A stretch of 64,000 nucleotides of DNA from an uncultured Prevotella sp. (GTDB lineage Bacteria > Bacteroidota > Bacteroidia > Bacteroidales > Bacteroidaceae), in the NCBI GenBank assembly GCA_900770395.1, contig CAAGKM010000030.1, positions 248,001 to 312,000 of the forward strand. The letters are read 5' to 3'. Shown here one piece after another: positions 51,179 through 62,008 of this stretch. How positions within the stretch are numbered: the stretch's first letter is position 1; every line of letters begins with the position of its first letter. A program made the translations under genes and the position numbers. Below the pieces are notes generated by a model, which saw nothing but the letters and a program-made list of their open reading frames with translations, ran no database searches and was not told where the DNA came from.

Positions 51179-52085
51179 AATATTCGGCGATAAGGCGGTG
51201 CATGATGTCGCCGACGCTGTCGATGCTTTTTATAGACGATACCGCCTGACCTATTTCTATTTCTCCGTTTACAATGTCGCCCTCGAAAATGCCGCGCTTG
51301 CTTGCAGCCGTGCCGAGAAGGGCGCGCAGCCGCTCTGGAGCAGCACCCTCTTTCTCTGCCTGCTCAATGCGCGCAAACAGCTCGTTCTTTGCCAAGCGTG
51401 TGGGCGACAAGGCTTTCAGACAAAGCATAGTGTCACCTTCGTTCAGCGAGACACAGTAGTTCTTGAACTCCTCGCTTGCACTGCTTTCTGCAGCCAAGGC
51501 AAAGAGCGTGCCTATCTGTACTCCCTCCGCGCCGAGAGCCATGGCAGCCAGCATGGCATCGCCCGAGGCTATTCCTCCTGCCGCAATAAGAGGCAGGCTG
51601 GTGGCACGGCGCACCTGAGGAACAAGAGTCATGGTGGTGCTCTCCTCACGGCCGTTATGTCCTCCTGCCTCAAAGCCTTCAGCCACAACGGCGTCTACAC
51701 CAGCAGCCTCACACTTGGCGGCAAACAGGCTGCTCGACACGACATGTGCCACCGTGATGCCGTGGTCGTGAAGCATCGGAGTGAATTTCTTGGGGCTGCC
51801 CGCACTTGTGAACACAATCCTCACATTCTCACCGATGATGATGTCCATCAGGCGGTCAATCTCAGGATACATGAGCGGCACGTTTATCCCCCATGGCTTG
51901 TCTGTGGCATCCTTCATTTTACGGATATGCTCCAAGAGAGTTTCAGGATGCATCGACCCTGCGCCAAGCAAACCGAGTCCGCCGGCATTGCTCACTGCGG
52001 ATGCCAGCCGCCAGCCGCTGCACCACACCATTCCTCCCTGTACTATCGGGTGTTCTATTCCGAAAATCGATGTTATTCTGTTCAT
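51150..52085 (-). CDS. Nitronate monooxygenase / FabK-like flavoprotein
   Basis: 311 residues from the ATG at 52085 (MNRITSIFGIEHPIVQGGMVW); an upstream in-frame start at 52118 is on the -7 box and is not used. TIM-barrel FMN protein: EHPIVQGGM, VSNAGGLGLLGAGSM, AEGFEAGGHNGR and PLIAAGGIASGDAMLAAMALGAEGVQIGTLF. These motifs are shared by nitronate monooxygenases and by enoyl-ACP reductase FabK, which reduces the double bond in fatty-acid synthesis. The sequence does not settle which; no fatty-acid genes are next to it. It is a single gene transcribed leftward. Confidence 0.88.
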   Translation of the reverse strand: MNRITSIFGIEHPIVQGGMVWCSGWRLASAVSNAGGLGLLGAGSMHPETLLEHIRKMKDATDKPWGINVPLMYPEIDRLMDIIIGENVRIVFTSAGSPKKFTPMLHDHGITVAHVVSSSLFAAKCEAAGVDAVVAEGFEAGGHNGREESTTMTLVPQVRRATSLPLIAAGGIASGDAMLAAMALGAEGVQIGTLFALAAESSASEEFKNYCVSLNEGDTMLCLKALSPTRLAKNELFARIEQAEKEGAAPERLRALLGTAASKRGIFEGDIVNGEIEIGQAVSSIKSIDSVGDIMHRLIAEYSEARQRLSL

Positions 52086-52117
52086 TTCTGTCGTGATATT
52101 TATGTTATTTTCCAGCA

Positions 52118-52125
52118 CAAAGTTA
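52118..52125 (-). promoter_or_regulatory. -7 box of the FabK/NMO-like gene
   Basis: Minus strand TAACTTTG; no clear -33 box at the expected distance. Confidence 0.45.
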
Positions 52126-52239
52126 GGTGTTTTATTTTCAAAATCATAACATTATAAACTTTTTTTGAGATATTTACACTGTTTTTGGGGATTTCAGCCA
52201 GCGCATTGCGGCAATTTAAGAATAAAGCGGGAAGAAAAG

Positions 52240-52270
52240 TTGGCGGTTTCAAAAAAAACAGCTACCTTTG
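52240..52270 (+). promoter_or_regulatory. Promoter of the thioredoxin-like gene
   Basis: TTGG (52240-52243), 19-nt spacer, TACCTTTG (52263-52270). Confidence 0.65.
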
Positions 52271-52309
52271 CAGAAGCTTTAATTTATGTATAATTTAAAA
52301 ACAGTTGAG

Positions 52310-52873
52310 ATGAATATTAGAAAATACATTTACATTGCCATGGCGGTGATTGGAATGTCGGCAGTGTATGCCTGCGACCTGAAGGTTGACAAAAACGGCG
52401 GGCAGAACGATGACGGGAAACCGGCAGCCGAAAGTGAGAAAAAGGGAGAGCCCGACGCCATGAAGTATGCCGACTTCAAGGCATTGGACACCGACAAGGC
52501 AGAGCATAAGCTGTCGGAGTACGTCACCCCGGGCAAATATGCGCTGGTGGACTTCTGGGCATCATGGTGCGGACCGTGCCGCGCAGCCATTCCCCATGTG
52601 CGCTCCATCAACGGCACATACAAAGGCAAGCTCAGCGTTGTGTCGGTATCGCTCGACTCTGAAGAAGGCGACTGGCGGAAGGCCCTTGAACAGGAAAAGA
52701 TGGAGTGGACACAGTTGTGGGCGCCAGCCGAGATGGCAGAGACTGTGAGCGCAGCCTACGGCATACAGGGAATACCGTTCCTTGTGATTATCGACGGCGA
52801 GGGAGATGTGATTTACACCGGTCACAATCCCATGGAAGTGGACGAGATTTTGGCAAAAGTTTTGAAAGATTAG
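52310..52873 (+). CDS. TlpA-like thioredoxin-fold lipoprotein
   Basis: 187 residues from ATG 52310; an in-frame ATG at 52286 would add eight residues before the signal. Lipoprotein signal ending AVYACDL. A Lys/Gly/Glu-rich linker precedes the thioredoxin domain, which has the redox site WASWCGPCRAA and the cis-Pro loop QGIPFLVIID. It would reduce disulfides or assist cytochrome or outer-membrane protein maturation in the periplasm. It is not in an obvious operon: a terminator (52883-52917) separates it from the succinate dehydrogenase genes. Confidence 0.9.
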   Translation: MNIRKYIYIAMAVIGMSAVYACDLKVDKNGGQNDDGKPAAESEKKGEPDAMKYADFKALDTDKAEHKLSEYVTPGKYALVDFWASWCGPCRAAIPHVRSINGTYKGKLSVVSVSLDSEEGDWRKALEQEKMEWTQLWAPAEMAETVSAAYGIQGIPFLVIIDGEGDVIYTGHNPMEVDEILAKVLKD

Positions 52874-52882
52874 CAAACAGAT

Positions 52883-52917
52883 AAGGTTTTTCGGTAATTT
52901 TATCGAAAAACCTTTTG
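52883..52917 (+). terminator. Rho-independent terminator
   Basis: AAGGTTTTTCG (52883-52893) pairs over 11 bp with CGAAAAACCTT (52904-52914), then TTG. It overlaps the -33 box of the next promoter. Confidence 0.75.
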
Positions 52918-52944
52918 TTATGTCATTATTTTTAAGTAATTTTG
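52914..52944 (+). promoter_or_regulatory. Promoter of the succinate dehydrogenase operon
   Basis: TTTG (52914-52917), 19-nt spacer, TAATTTTG (52937-52944). It leaves a leader of about 95 nt. Confidence 0.8.
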
Positions 52945-53043
52945 CACACGGAATAAACATGGTGCATACCTAATAGTAATGATGTATTGATGATAATAAA
53001 CAAAAACAATTAATAATTTAAATTTTTAAAACTTCAATCATTT

Positions 53044-53724
53044 ATGTGGTTAATCGATTCATCTATTGGTAGAAAAGTCGTGATGTCGGTCACCGGCGTT
53101 GCGCTGATTCTATTCTTGACATTCCACATGTCAATGAACATTGTGGCGCTCTTCTCGGGAGACGGCTACAACATGATTTGTGAATTCCTGGGTGCCAACT
53201 GGTATGCCGTAGTGGCAACACTCGGACTGGCTGCCCTGGCTGTCATTCACATTGTCTATGCGTTTATACTTACAGCGCAGAACCGCCGTGCACGCGGTAA
53301 CTCACGCTATGAAGTGACCGACAAGCCTGCAAAGGTGGAATGGGCATCACAGAACATGCTCGTGCTCGGTATCATCGTGGTGCTCGGTCTGTTGCTCCAC
53401 CTCTTCAACTTCTGGTACAACATGATGTTTGCCGAGCTTTTGGAGATGGAGACTGCCATCGACCCCACCGACGGCTTTGAGCTTATCAAGGTGACCATGG
53501 CAAATCCGCTGTATGTGGTACTTTATCTCGTGTGGCTTGCCGCCCTGTGGATGCACCTCACCCACGGATTCTGGAGCGCCATGCAGACTCTTGGCTGGAG
53601 CGGCAAGATATGGTTCTGCCGCTGGAAGGTGATAGGCATGATCTACTCCACCATCCTCATTCTTGGTTTTGCCGTTGTGGCACTGGCATTCTTCCTCTTC
53701 CCCGACTGTGTGGGCGGATGCTGA
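53044..53724 (+). CDS. sdhC: Succinate dehydrogenase/fumarate reductase cytochrome b subunit
   Basis: 226 residues with five membrane helices, the form called SdhC/FrdC of type B, which carries two hemes b and needs no separate SdhD. The helices hold His residues suited as heme ligands (FLTFHMSMN, LAVIHIVYAF, LLLHLFNFWYN, WMHLTHGFWSAMQ). It anchors the enzyme in the inner membrane and passes electrons to or from quinone. In Bacteroidales the complex mostly runs as a fumarate reductase producing succinate, and it can also work in reverse. First gene of a three-gene operon. Confidence 0.95.
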   Translation: MWLIDSSIGRKVVMSVTGVALILFLTFHMSMNIVALFSGDGYNMICEFLGANWYAVVATLGLAALAVIHIVYAFILTAQNRRARGNSRYEVTDKPAKVEWASQNMLVLGIIVVLGLLLHLFNFWYNMMFAELLEMETAIDPTDGFELIKVTMANPLYVVLYLVWLAALWMHLTHGFWSAMQTLGWSGKIWFCRWKVIGMIYSTILILGFAVVALAFFLFPDCVGGC

Positions 53725-53763
53725 TAAGAGTTAAAGTATAACTTAAAGTAAAAACGAATAATC

Positions 53764-55743
<1,980 letters not shown>

Positions 55744-55749
55744 AAGACT

Positions 55750-56508
55750 ATGGCAAGAAATATCAGTTTTACAATAAAGTACTGGAAGCAGAACGGTCCC
55801 AAGGACCAGGGTCATTTCGAGAGCCGCGAGATGAAGGACATTCCTGATGACACTTCATTCCTCGAAATGCTCGACATTCTCAACGAGCTTCTCATCGAGG
55901 ACGGCAAGGAGCCGTTCGTGTTCGACCACGACTGCCGCGAGGGTATCTGCGGAATGTGTTCGCTCTATATCAACGGTACTCCTCACGGCAAGACAGAGCG
56001 TGGCGCTACAACATGTCAACTCTATATGCGTAAGTTCAACGACGGCGACGTAATCACCGTAGAGCCATGGCGTTCAGCCGGCTTCCCTGTTATCAAGGAC
56101 TGTATGGTTGACCGCTCGGCGTTCGACAAGATTATTCAGGCTGGAGGCTACACCAGCGTGCGCACAGGTCAGCCACAGGATGCCAACGCAATCCTTATCC
56201 CCAAGGAGAACGCCGACGAGGCTATGGACTGCGCCACATGTATCGGCTGTGGTGCCTGTGTGGCAGCCTGCAAGAACGGTTCGGCAATGCTCTTCGTATC
56301 GTCTAAGGTGAGCCAGCTGGCTCTTCTGCCACAAGGCCGTCCTGAGGCTGCAAAGCGTGCCAAGGCAATGATTGCAAAGATGGATGAATTAGGCTTTGGT
56401 AACTGTACCAATACCCGCGCCTGCGAGGCTGTTTGTCCTAAGAACGAGTCAATCGCAAACATCGCCCGCCTCAACCGTGAGTTCCTCAAGGCTAAGCTCG
56501 CTGACTAA
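55750..56508 (+). CDS. sdhB: Succinate dehydrogenase/fumarate reductase iron-sulfur subunit
   Basis: 252 residues. The plant-type ferredoxin part has DHDCREGICGMCSLYINGTPHG with a later CQL for the 2Fe-2S cluster. The C-terminal part has CATCIGCGACVAACKNGSAM and CTNTRACEAVCPK for the 4Fe-4S and 3Fe-4S clusters. It carries electrons between the flavin subunit and the quinone site in SdhC. It ends the operon, just before a strong terminator at 56536. Confidence 0.97.
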   Translation: MARNISFTIKYWKQNGPKDQGHFESREMKDIPDDTSFLEMLDILNELLIEDGKEPFVFDHDCREGICGMCSLYINGTPHGKTERGATTCQLYMRKFNDGDVITVEPWRSAGFPVIKDCMVDRSAFDKIIQAGGYTSVRTGQPQDANAILIPKENADEAMDCATCIGCGACVAACKNGSAMLFVSSKVSQLALLPQGRPEAAKRAKAMIAKMDELGFGNCTNTRACEAVCPKNESIANIARLNREFLKAKLAD

Positions 56509-56535
56509 CAGCAGAAAACTCTTTAAATAATAATG

Positions 56536-56570
56536 AATGCCGTGCAGCGTTATGTTGCACGGCATTTTTG
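56536..56570 (+). terminator. Rho-independent terminator of the sdh operon
   Basis: AATGCCGTGCA (56536-56546) pairs perfectly over 11 bp with TGCACGGCATT (56556-56566), followed by TTTG. Confidence 0.88.
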
Positions 56571-56617
56571 TATAATGTATTCTCAAATTAAAAAAACATT
56601 AAAAATGTTCTTTTAAT

Positions 56618-56648
56618 TTTGTTCTCCGATTGCTTATTTGTATCTTTG
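56618..56648 (+). promoter_or_regulatory. Promoter of the uracil-DNA glycosylase gene
   Basis: TTTG (56618-56621), 19-nt spacer ending GCTTATTTG, TATCTTTG (56641-56648). Rules out the in-frame start at 56619. Confidence 0.8.
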
Positions 56649-56669
56649 CAAAAGATAATAAAAACAAAA

Positions 56670-57335
56670 ATGAACGTAAAAATAGAACCTTCGTGGCAGC
56701 AGCATCTCCAGAGCGAGTTTGACAAGCCGTATTTCTCAGCGCTCACACAGTTTGTGCGCAGCGAATATACCCAATATCAGTGTTATCCTCCCGGAAGCCT
56801 CATCTTTAATGCCTACAATCTGTGTCCTTTCGACAAGGTGAAGGTGGTGATAATAGGGCAGGACCCTTATCATGAGCCGGGGCAGGCGCACGGGCTGAGT
56901 TTCTCCGTGGCAGACGGCGTGCAGTTTCCGCCGTCATTAGTGAATATCTTCAGGGAGATACAGCAGGATCTGGGCAAGGACATACCTATGTCGGGTAATC
57001 TCACACGATGGGCTGAGCAGGGCGTGCTGCTGCTCAACGCCACGCTTACGGTGAGGGCACATCAGGCTGCAAGCCACCAGAGAAGAGGATGGGAGGAGTT
57101 TACCGATGCAACAATACGGATGCTCAGTGCTGAGCGCCAGCATCTGGTGTTCATTCTCTGGGGAGGATATGCCCGCAGCAAGAAGACATTGATTGACACG
57201 TCACGCCATCTTGTATTGGAGAGCGTGCACCCCTCGCCACTATCGGCAAACCGTGGCGGCTGGTTTGGCAACCACCACTTCTCACGGTGCAACGAATACC
57301 TAAAAGCAAATGGAATGACGGCAATTGACTGGTGA
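56670..57335 (+). CDS. ung: Uracil-DNA glycosylase (family 1)
   Basis: 221 residues from ATG 56670, the first Met after the promoter. The water-activating loop GQDPYHEPGQAHGLSFSV, the ARG-binding FPPSLVNIF, LLLNATLTV and the minor-groove HPSPLSANRGGWFG loop are all present. It removes uracil from DNA to start base-excision repair. The complete protein is of normal length. The histidine phosphatase gene starts 49 nt later with no clear promoter, so they may be co-transcribed. Confidence 0.96.
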   Translation: MNVKIEPSWQQHLQSEFDKPYFSALTQFVRSEYTQYQCYPPGSLIFNAYNLCPFDKVKVVIIGQDPYHEPGQAHGLSFSVADGVQFPPSLVNIFREIQQDLGKDIPMSGNLTRWAEQGVLLLNATLTVRAHQAASHQRRGWEEFTDATIRMLSAERQHLVFILWGGYARSKKTLIDTSRHLVLESVHPSPLSANRGGWFGNHHFSRCNEYLKANGMTAIDW

Positions 57336-57384
57336 TACATTATTTAATTTGACAAATACACCTGAAAACAAAACTAATATAACA

Positions 57385-58674
57385 ATGAAGAAAATATTTT
57401 TATTCGTTTCTGCCTTGTTCTTGACAGGCAGCATCTTTGCACAGACTGCCAAGGAGGAGATAGAAAACAATATCTGTCTCACCGCAAGCAACTATTTGGC
57501 ATACCGTGGTCCGCAGAAGCAGCTGACAAAGGTGCCTAAAGGCTTGAAACCGTTTTATATCAGTCATTACGGACGTCACGGGTCGCGCTATCTCATAGGT
57601 GATAATGACTATAACATCCCACTTAACACATTGGAGAAAGCGAAGATAGACGGCAAACTTACTGTGCTTGGCGAAGAGACACTCGAAAAAGTCAGGACTC
57701 TCGTGTTCCGTGCGCAGAGAAGGCATGGCGAGCTGACACCATTAGGACATCAGCAGCACCGTGACATAGCACGTCGTATGTATGAGCGTTTCCCTGAGGT
57801 GTTTGTAGGCAATGTGCATGTGGATGCCAAGAGCACGGTGGTGATAAGATGTATACTCTCTATGGAGAACGAACTGCAACAGCTGATGCTGCTGAATCCG
57901 CAACTGCAGATTTCGCAGGATGCGAGCGAATATGACATGCCGTATATGAACCACAGTGACAAGGTGCTTAATGCACAGAAAGGCGTTACGAAGGTGCAGA
58001 TGGAGTATATGGGATATTTCAAGAAGAATTTTGACTATAGAGCACTTGTTTCACGTCTGTTCACCGATGTAGCATATGTTGAGGATAATTTCGATGTCTA
58101 CGAGTTTGTATCACGATTGTTCAAGTTGGCAAGCAACATCCAGAGCACTGAGAGCCGCCACGACATGACATTATATAATGTGTTCACCAAGGATGAACTC
58201 TACCGTCTTTGGCAGGTTGCCAACGCATCATGGTATATGTCTTATGGTGCGGCTCCGCAGAATGGCGGCACACAGCCGTTCTCGCAGCGTTACCTGTTGA
58301 AAAATATTATAGAGAAGGCCGACTCAGCCATGGCATTGCCGAAGCCCGGCGCAACATTGCGCTTCGGTCACGAGACGATGGTGTTGCCGCTGACATGTCT
58401 GTTGGGACTTAATGGCTATGACCGTCAGATTTCCGACGTTGAGCAACTGGAGCAGCAGGGATGGGTGAACTATCGTATCTTCCCTATGGCAGCCAATATA
58501 CAGTTCATATTTTACCGCAAGAGTGATAATGATAAGGACGTTTTAGTGAAGGTGTTGCTTAATGAGGATGAGGCAACTTTACCCATCCCATCGGATATGG
58601 CACCGCTATATCATTGGAAAGATGTGCGTGAGTATTATTTAAAGAAAATAGCCGACTATGAGAAGATTCGTTGA
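57385..58674 (+). CDS. Histidine acid phosphatase family protein (MINPP/phytase-like)
   Basis: 429 residues from ATG 57385 (MKKIFLFVSALFLTGSIFAQ signal peptide); the frame is open from 57325. The catalytic motif SHYGRHGSRYL (RHGxR) is near residue 60 and the proton-donor region is FGHETMVLPL, where HET stands in place of the usual HAE or HD. ELTPLGHQQHRDIARRMYERFP is also typical. Relatives remove phosphates from inositol phosphates such as phytate in the periplasm; that is a likely role here. It overlaps the next gene by 17 nt, so the two are coupled. Confidence 0.88.
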   Translation: MKKIFLFVSALFLTGSIFAQTAKEEIENNICLTASNYLAYRGPQKQLTKVPKGLKPFYISHYGRHGSRYLIGDNDYNIPLNTLEKAKIDGKLTVLGEETLEKVRTLVFRAQRRHGELTPLGHQQHRDIARRMYERFPEVFVGNVHVDAKSTVVIRCILSMENELQQLMLLNPQLQISQDASEYDMPYMNHSDKVLNAQKGVTKVQMEYMGYFKKNFDYRALVSRLFTDVAYVEDNFDVYEFVSRLFKLASNIQSTESRHDMTLYNVFTKDELYRLWQVANASWYMSYGAAPQNGGTQPFSQRYLLKNIIEKADSAMALPKPGATLRFGHETMVLPLTCLLGLNGYDRQISDVEQLEQQGWVNYRIFPMAANIQFIFYRKSDNDKDVLVKVLLNEDEATLPIPSDMAPLYHWKDVREYYLKKIADYEKIR

Positions 58675-60484
58675 AAAATGTGCCGTGATTGCGGCGTTGG
58701 CGGTCATGGCTCAATTGCCTGTCACAGTGCAGGCAGGTGATATTTACGTCAGCACAACAGGTGATGACAGCGCTGACGGTAGCCGTGAACACCCTCTTGC
58801 CACTCTTGAACAAGCCTTGAAACAGGCACGTGAGTGGCGCCGTCTGCACAAACCACAGGTCAATGGCGGTATATATATAAAGATGTGTGATGGAACCTAC
58901 CGTATAGAGAAACCGCTGTTTCTCCGGCCTGAGGACAGTGGCACGGCTGCGTTTCCAACAGTGATATGCACTGCCGATGAAGGTGGAAAGGTAGTTGTTA
59001 GTGGTGGTAAGAAGATCACGGGATGGCAACAAGGCACAGCCGACAGTCGTGTTAGGTCTGACTTACAAGAAAAGATATGGACCGCTGATGCGCCTATGAA
59101 CGGCAACAGAATGGTGGAGACTCGCCAGATGTGGGTGAATGGCAACAAGGCTCTACGAGCCAGCATGTGTGCTGACGGCGAGATGGTTCGGATGATAGAT
59201 TTTCGCACAACTGATGAGAGTATTATTGTGCCGACAGCCTCACTGACTAAGGCTGGACTGAATGCAGCCAATTGCCGGCAGGCAGAAATGGTGGTGCACC
59301 AGCGTTGGGCAATAGCCATACTGCGTATAAAGTCGATGCAGGACTTGGGTAATGGTACAACGGGTGTTACATTTCATAATCCCGAGAGCCATTTGGAGTT
59401 TGCCCACCCGTGGCCGCAACCAGTTATTGGTGGCGAGCTCGGCAACTCTTCGTTCAACATTGTAAACGCACTGGAGTTGCTCGATGAGCCCGGTGAGTGG
59501 TATCAGGATTATCCAAGCGGCAAGATATATTACTATCCGCGCCAAGGTGAGGATATGACTAAGGCAGAGGCTGTGGTGCCTGTATTGGAGAAACTGCTTA
59601 TGGTTGAGGGAAGCAACGAGCGTAGAGTGAGTAACATCACATTCAAGAACATCAGCTTTGAACATGCTGCCTGGACAAAGCCGTCACATGAGGGACTGGT
59701 GACTCTACAGGGGGGCTTCCCGATAGTTGACGCATATAAGCTACATGAACCGGGACTGCCGGAAAAGGCGGAGCTTGAGAATCAGGCATGGATAGAGCGT
59801 CCGCATTCGGCTGTGTCTATAAATTATGCTGATAATATCGATTTCATCGGATGTTCATTCAGACATCTTGCCGCCACAGGCCTTGACTATGAGGTGTCGT
59901 GCTGCAATTCTGTAATAAATGGCTGTACCATCAGTGACATTGGCGGTAACGGTATAATGATAGGTACTTTTCCCGATAAAGGATTTGAGACCCACGTGCC
60001 TTATTCTCCTAAAGTAGCCACAGACATGTGCCATGACATTATTGTGAGCGAATGCGAGTTGAGCAATGCCGCCAATGAGGACTGGGGAGCAGTTGGTATT
60101 GCTGCAGGCTATGTGCGTAATGTCACCATAAATCGCAACCACGTGCATCATCTGCCTTACTCAGGCATTTGCGTGGGGTGGGGATGGACTGCCCTTGAGA
60201 GTGGAATGCGCTCAAACCACATAACCAACAACGAGGTTCATGACTTTGCGCTTATGCTCTACGATGCTGGTGGTATCTATACATTGAGCAATCAGCCGGG
60301 GAGCACCATCACAGGTAATAAAATCTATAACATCGGCAAGTCGCCATACGCTACCAACGACCGCGCTTTCGAGATTTATTTTGATGAGGCTACCGACGGT
60401 TTCACGGTGAAAGACAATGAATGCACGGGACATTTCGGCTACAACAAGCCTGGACCTGCAATGAAGATAGAAGGTGTAAAATGA
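58658..60484 (+). CDS. Right-handed parallel beta-helix protein, GH141-like
   Basis: 608 residues. The start at 58658 overlaps the upstream gene by 17 nt; no later Met keeps the signal peptide (MRRFVEKCAVIAALAVMAQLPVTVQA). The opening DIYVSTTGDDSADGSREHPLATLEQALKQAREWR is the pectate-lyase-like cap, followed by MWVNGNKALRASM, GEWYQDYPSGKIYYYPRQGEDM and repeated coils such as NIDFIGCSFRHLAATG, NSVINGCTISDIGGNGI and NVTINRNHVHHLPYSGI. This layout is seen in GH141 (alpha-fucosidase or xylanase) and related PUL enzymes. The fold is confident, the exact activity is not. There is no PUL around it. Confidence 0.82.
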   Translation: MRRFVEKCAVIAALAVMAQLPVTVQAGDIYVSTTGDDSADGSREHPLATLEQALKQAREWRRLHKPQVNGGIYIKMCDGTYRIEKPLFLRPEDSGTAAFPTVICTADEGGKVVVSGGKKITGWQQGTADSRVRSDLQEKIWTADAPMNGNRMVETRQMWVNGNKALRASMCADGEMVRMIDFRTTDESIIVPTASLTKAGLNAANCRQAEMVVHQRWAIAILRIKSMQDLGNGTTGVTFHNPESHLEFAHPWPQPVIGGELGNSSFNIVNALELLDEPGEWYQDYPSGKIYYYPRQGEDMTKAEAVVPVLEKLLMVEGSNERRVSNITFKNISFEHAAWTKPSHEGLVTLQGGFPIVDAYKLHEPGLPEKAELENQAWIERPHSAVSINYADNIDFIGCSFRHLAATGLDYEVSCCNSVINGCTISDIGGNGIMIGTFPDKGFETHVPYSPKVATDMCHDIIVSECELSNAANEDWGAVGIAAGYVRNVTINRNHVHHLPYSGICVGWGWTALESGMRSNHITNNEVHDFALMLYDAGGIYTLSNQPGSTITGNKIYNIGKSPYATNDRAFEIYFDEATDGFTVKDNECTGHFGYNKPGPAMKIEGVK

Positions 60485-60485
60485 T

Positions 60486-61937
60486 TTATTGGACGTTTTT
60501 ATGAAAACGTCTTATCAGTCCCTCCTTTTTTATTATCAAGATGACGAAAAATGCGATTCCAACGGTGTTTATGCCCACTGAGGCCCAGAGAGGCAGACTG
60601 CTGTTGTTGGCGCTATTGGCGGCGAAAAACAGAATTGCAGCTACTGCCACATACATCAGGATATCGCGCAAGGGATAGGCTATGGGATAATACTTCTGTC
60701 CCACGAAATAGCTGAGAAGCATTGCTGTGGCATAGCCTGCCACGCCTGCCCATGCGCACGCCATATAACCATAGGTAGGAACAAATACCACGTTGACGGT
60801 TATAAGTACGGCGCAACCGATTCCCGAAAACCATGCTCCCCATATTGTTTTGTCGATGAGCTTATACCAGAATGAGAGGTTGAAATATATACCCATCATT
60901 ATCTCGGCTACCATTACGATTGGCACCACTCGCAACCCCTCCCAGTAGTCACTGCCTATGATATACCTTATTATATTTATATATCCCACCACACATAGAA
61001 AAGCGAGCAGGGTGAAGATGATGAAAAACTTCATGGCACGGGCATAGGTGGTGCGGTTGTCCTTGTCCTTTGATTTGCCAAACACGAATGGCTCGTAGGC
61101 GTAGCGGAAGGCTTGGGTAATCATTGCCATAATCATTGCTATCTTCGAGGCAGCTCCATATATTCCTAACTGTTCGTGGGCGTCTGGGGCTGTGTAGATG
61201 TAGGGGAAGAGTATCTTGTCGGCAGTCTGGTTGAGTATGCCCGCGATGCCCAGCACGAGTATGGGCCATGAATAGGAGAGCATACGTTTGGTAAGCTGTA
61301 TGTCGATGGTTGGGCGCACCACTGCAAGCTCTTTATAGAAGCAGAGCATTATGAAGCCTGTGCAGCCGAGATTGATATAGAACACATAGCTTACAGGTGT
61401 AGGCTCGCCGCTGATTGATGGATAGAACACGAAGAAGAACACATTGAGTGCGATGTTGAGGATGATGAACAGCATCTTGAGACTTGCAAACTTCACGGGA
61501 CGCTTTTTGTAGCGCAGATATGAGAAAGGGATGCACTGAAAGGCGTCCATAGCTACAACAAGAGCCATTGCCCACACATATTCCGGATGTCCGGTATATC
61601 CCATGGCTGAGCTAATGGGACCGATAAAACTGAGGATTATTACAATAAACAGCAGTGAGGTGCAGCCTATCATTGTGAGAATGTTGCTGTAGACCTTGGA
61701 GGCATCCTCACCCTCCTTGTTTGCGAAGCGGAAAAAAGTTGTCTCCATGCCGTAGGTGAGAATCACCATGAGCAATGCCGTATAGGCATAGACGTTGGTT
61801 ACTATGCCGTAGCCGCCGCTTGCCGCCGAAATCTTGGCGGTGTAAATTGGTACAAGAAGATAATTGAGAAATCTTCCCACAATGCTGCTCAATCCATAGA
61901 TGGCAGTATCCTTTGCCAATGACTTTAATGATGCCAT
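60486..61937 (-). CDS. Polysaccharide flippase (MOP superfamily, Wzx-like)
   Basis: 483 residues with about 14 membrane helices and a hydrophobic profile throughout (e.g. LNYLLVPIYTAKISAASGGYGIVTNVYAYTA at the start, a typical opening of Wzx/MurJ-like exporters). It moves lipid-linked sugar units across the inner membrane. It ends one base from the stop of the beta-helix gene on the other strand, with no space for a terminator. It may be co-transcribed with the upstream SpmAB-like gene (71-nt gap). The glycan it carries is unknown. Confidence 0.88.
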   Translation of the reverse strand: MASLKSLAKDTAIYGLSSIVGRFLNYLLVPIYTAKISAASGGYGIVTNVYAYTALLMVILTYGMETTFFRFANKEGEDASKVYSNILTMIGCTSLLFIVIILSFIGPISSAMGYTGHPEYVWAMALVVAMDAFQCIPFSYLRYKKRPVKFASLKMLFIILNIALNVFFFVFYPSISGEPTPVSYVFYINLGCTGFIMLCFYKELAVVRPTIDIQLTKRMLSYSWPILVLGIAGILNQTADKILFPYIYTAPDAHEQLGIYGAASKIAMIMAMITQAFRYAYEPFVFGKSKDKDNRTTYARAMKFFIIFTLLAFLCVVGYINIIRYIIGSDYWEGLRVVPIVMVAEIMMGIYFNLSFWYKLIDKTIWGAWFSGIGCAVLITVNVVFVPTYGYMACAWAGVAGYATAMLLSYFVGQKYYPIAYPLRDILMYVAVAAILFFAANSANNSSLPLWASVGINTVGIAFFVILIIKKEGLIRRFHKNVQ

Positions 61938-62008
61938 AATCGTTTTTTATGTTCTTGATTTTGTCTATATCTTTTAATATCTGTTTCTCTGTGGCTGTGT
62001 TACTGCAT

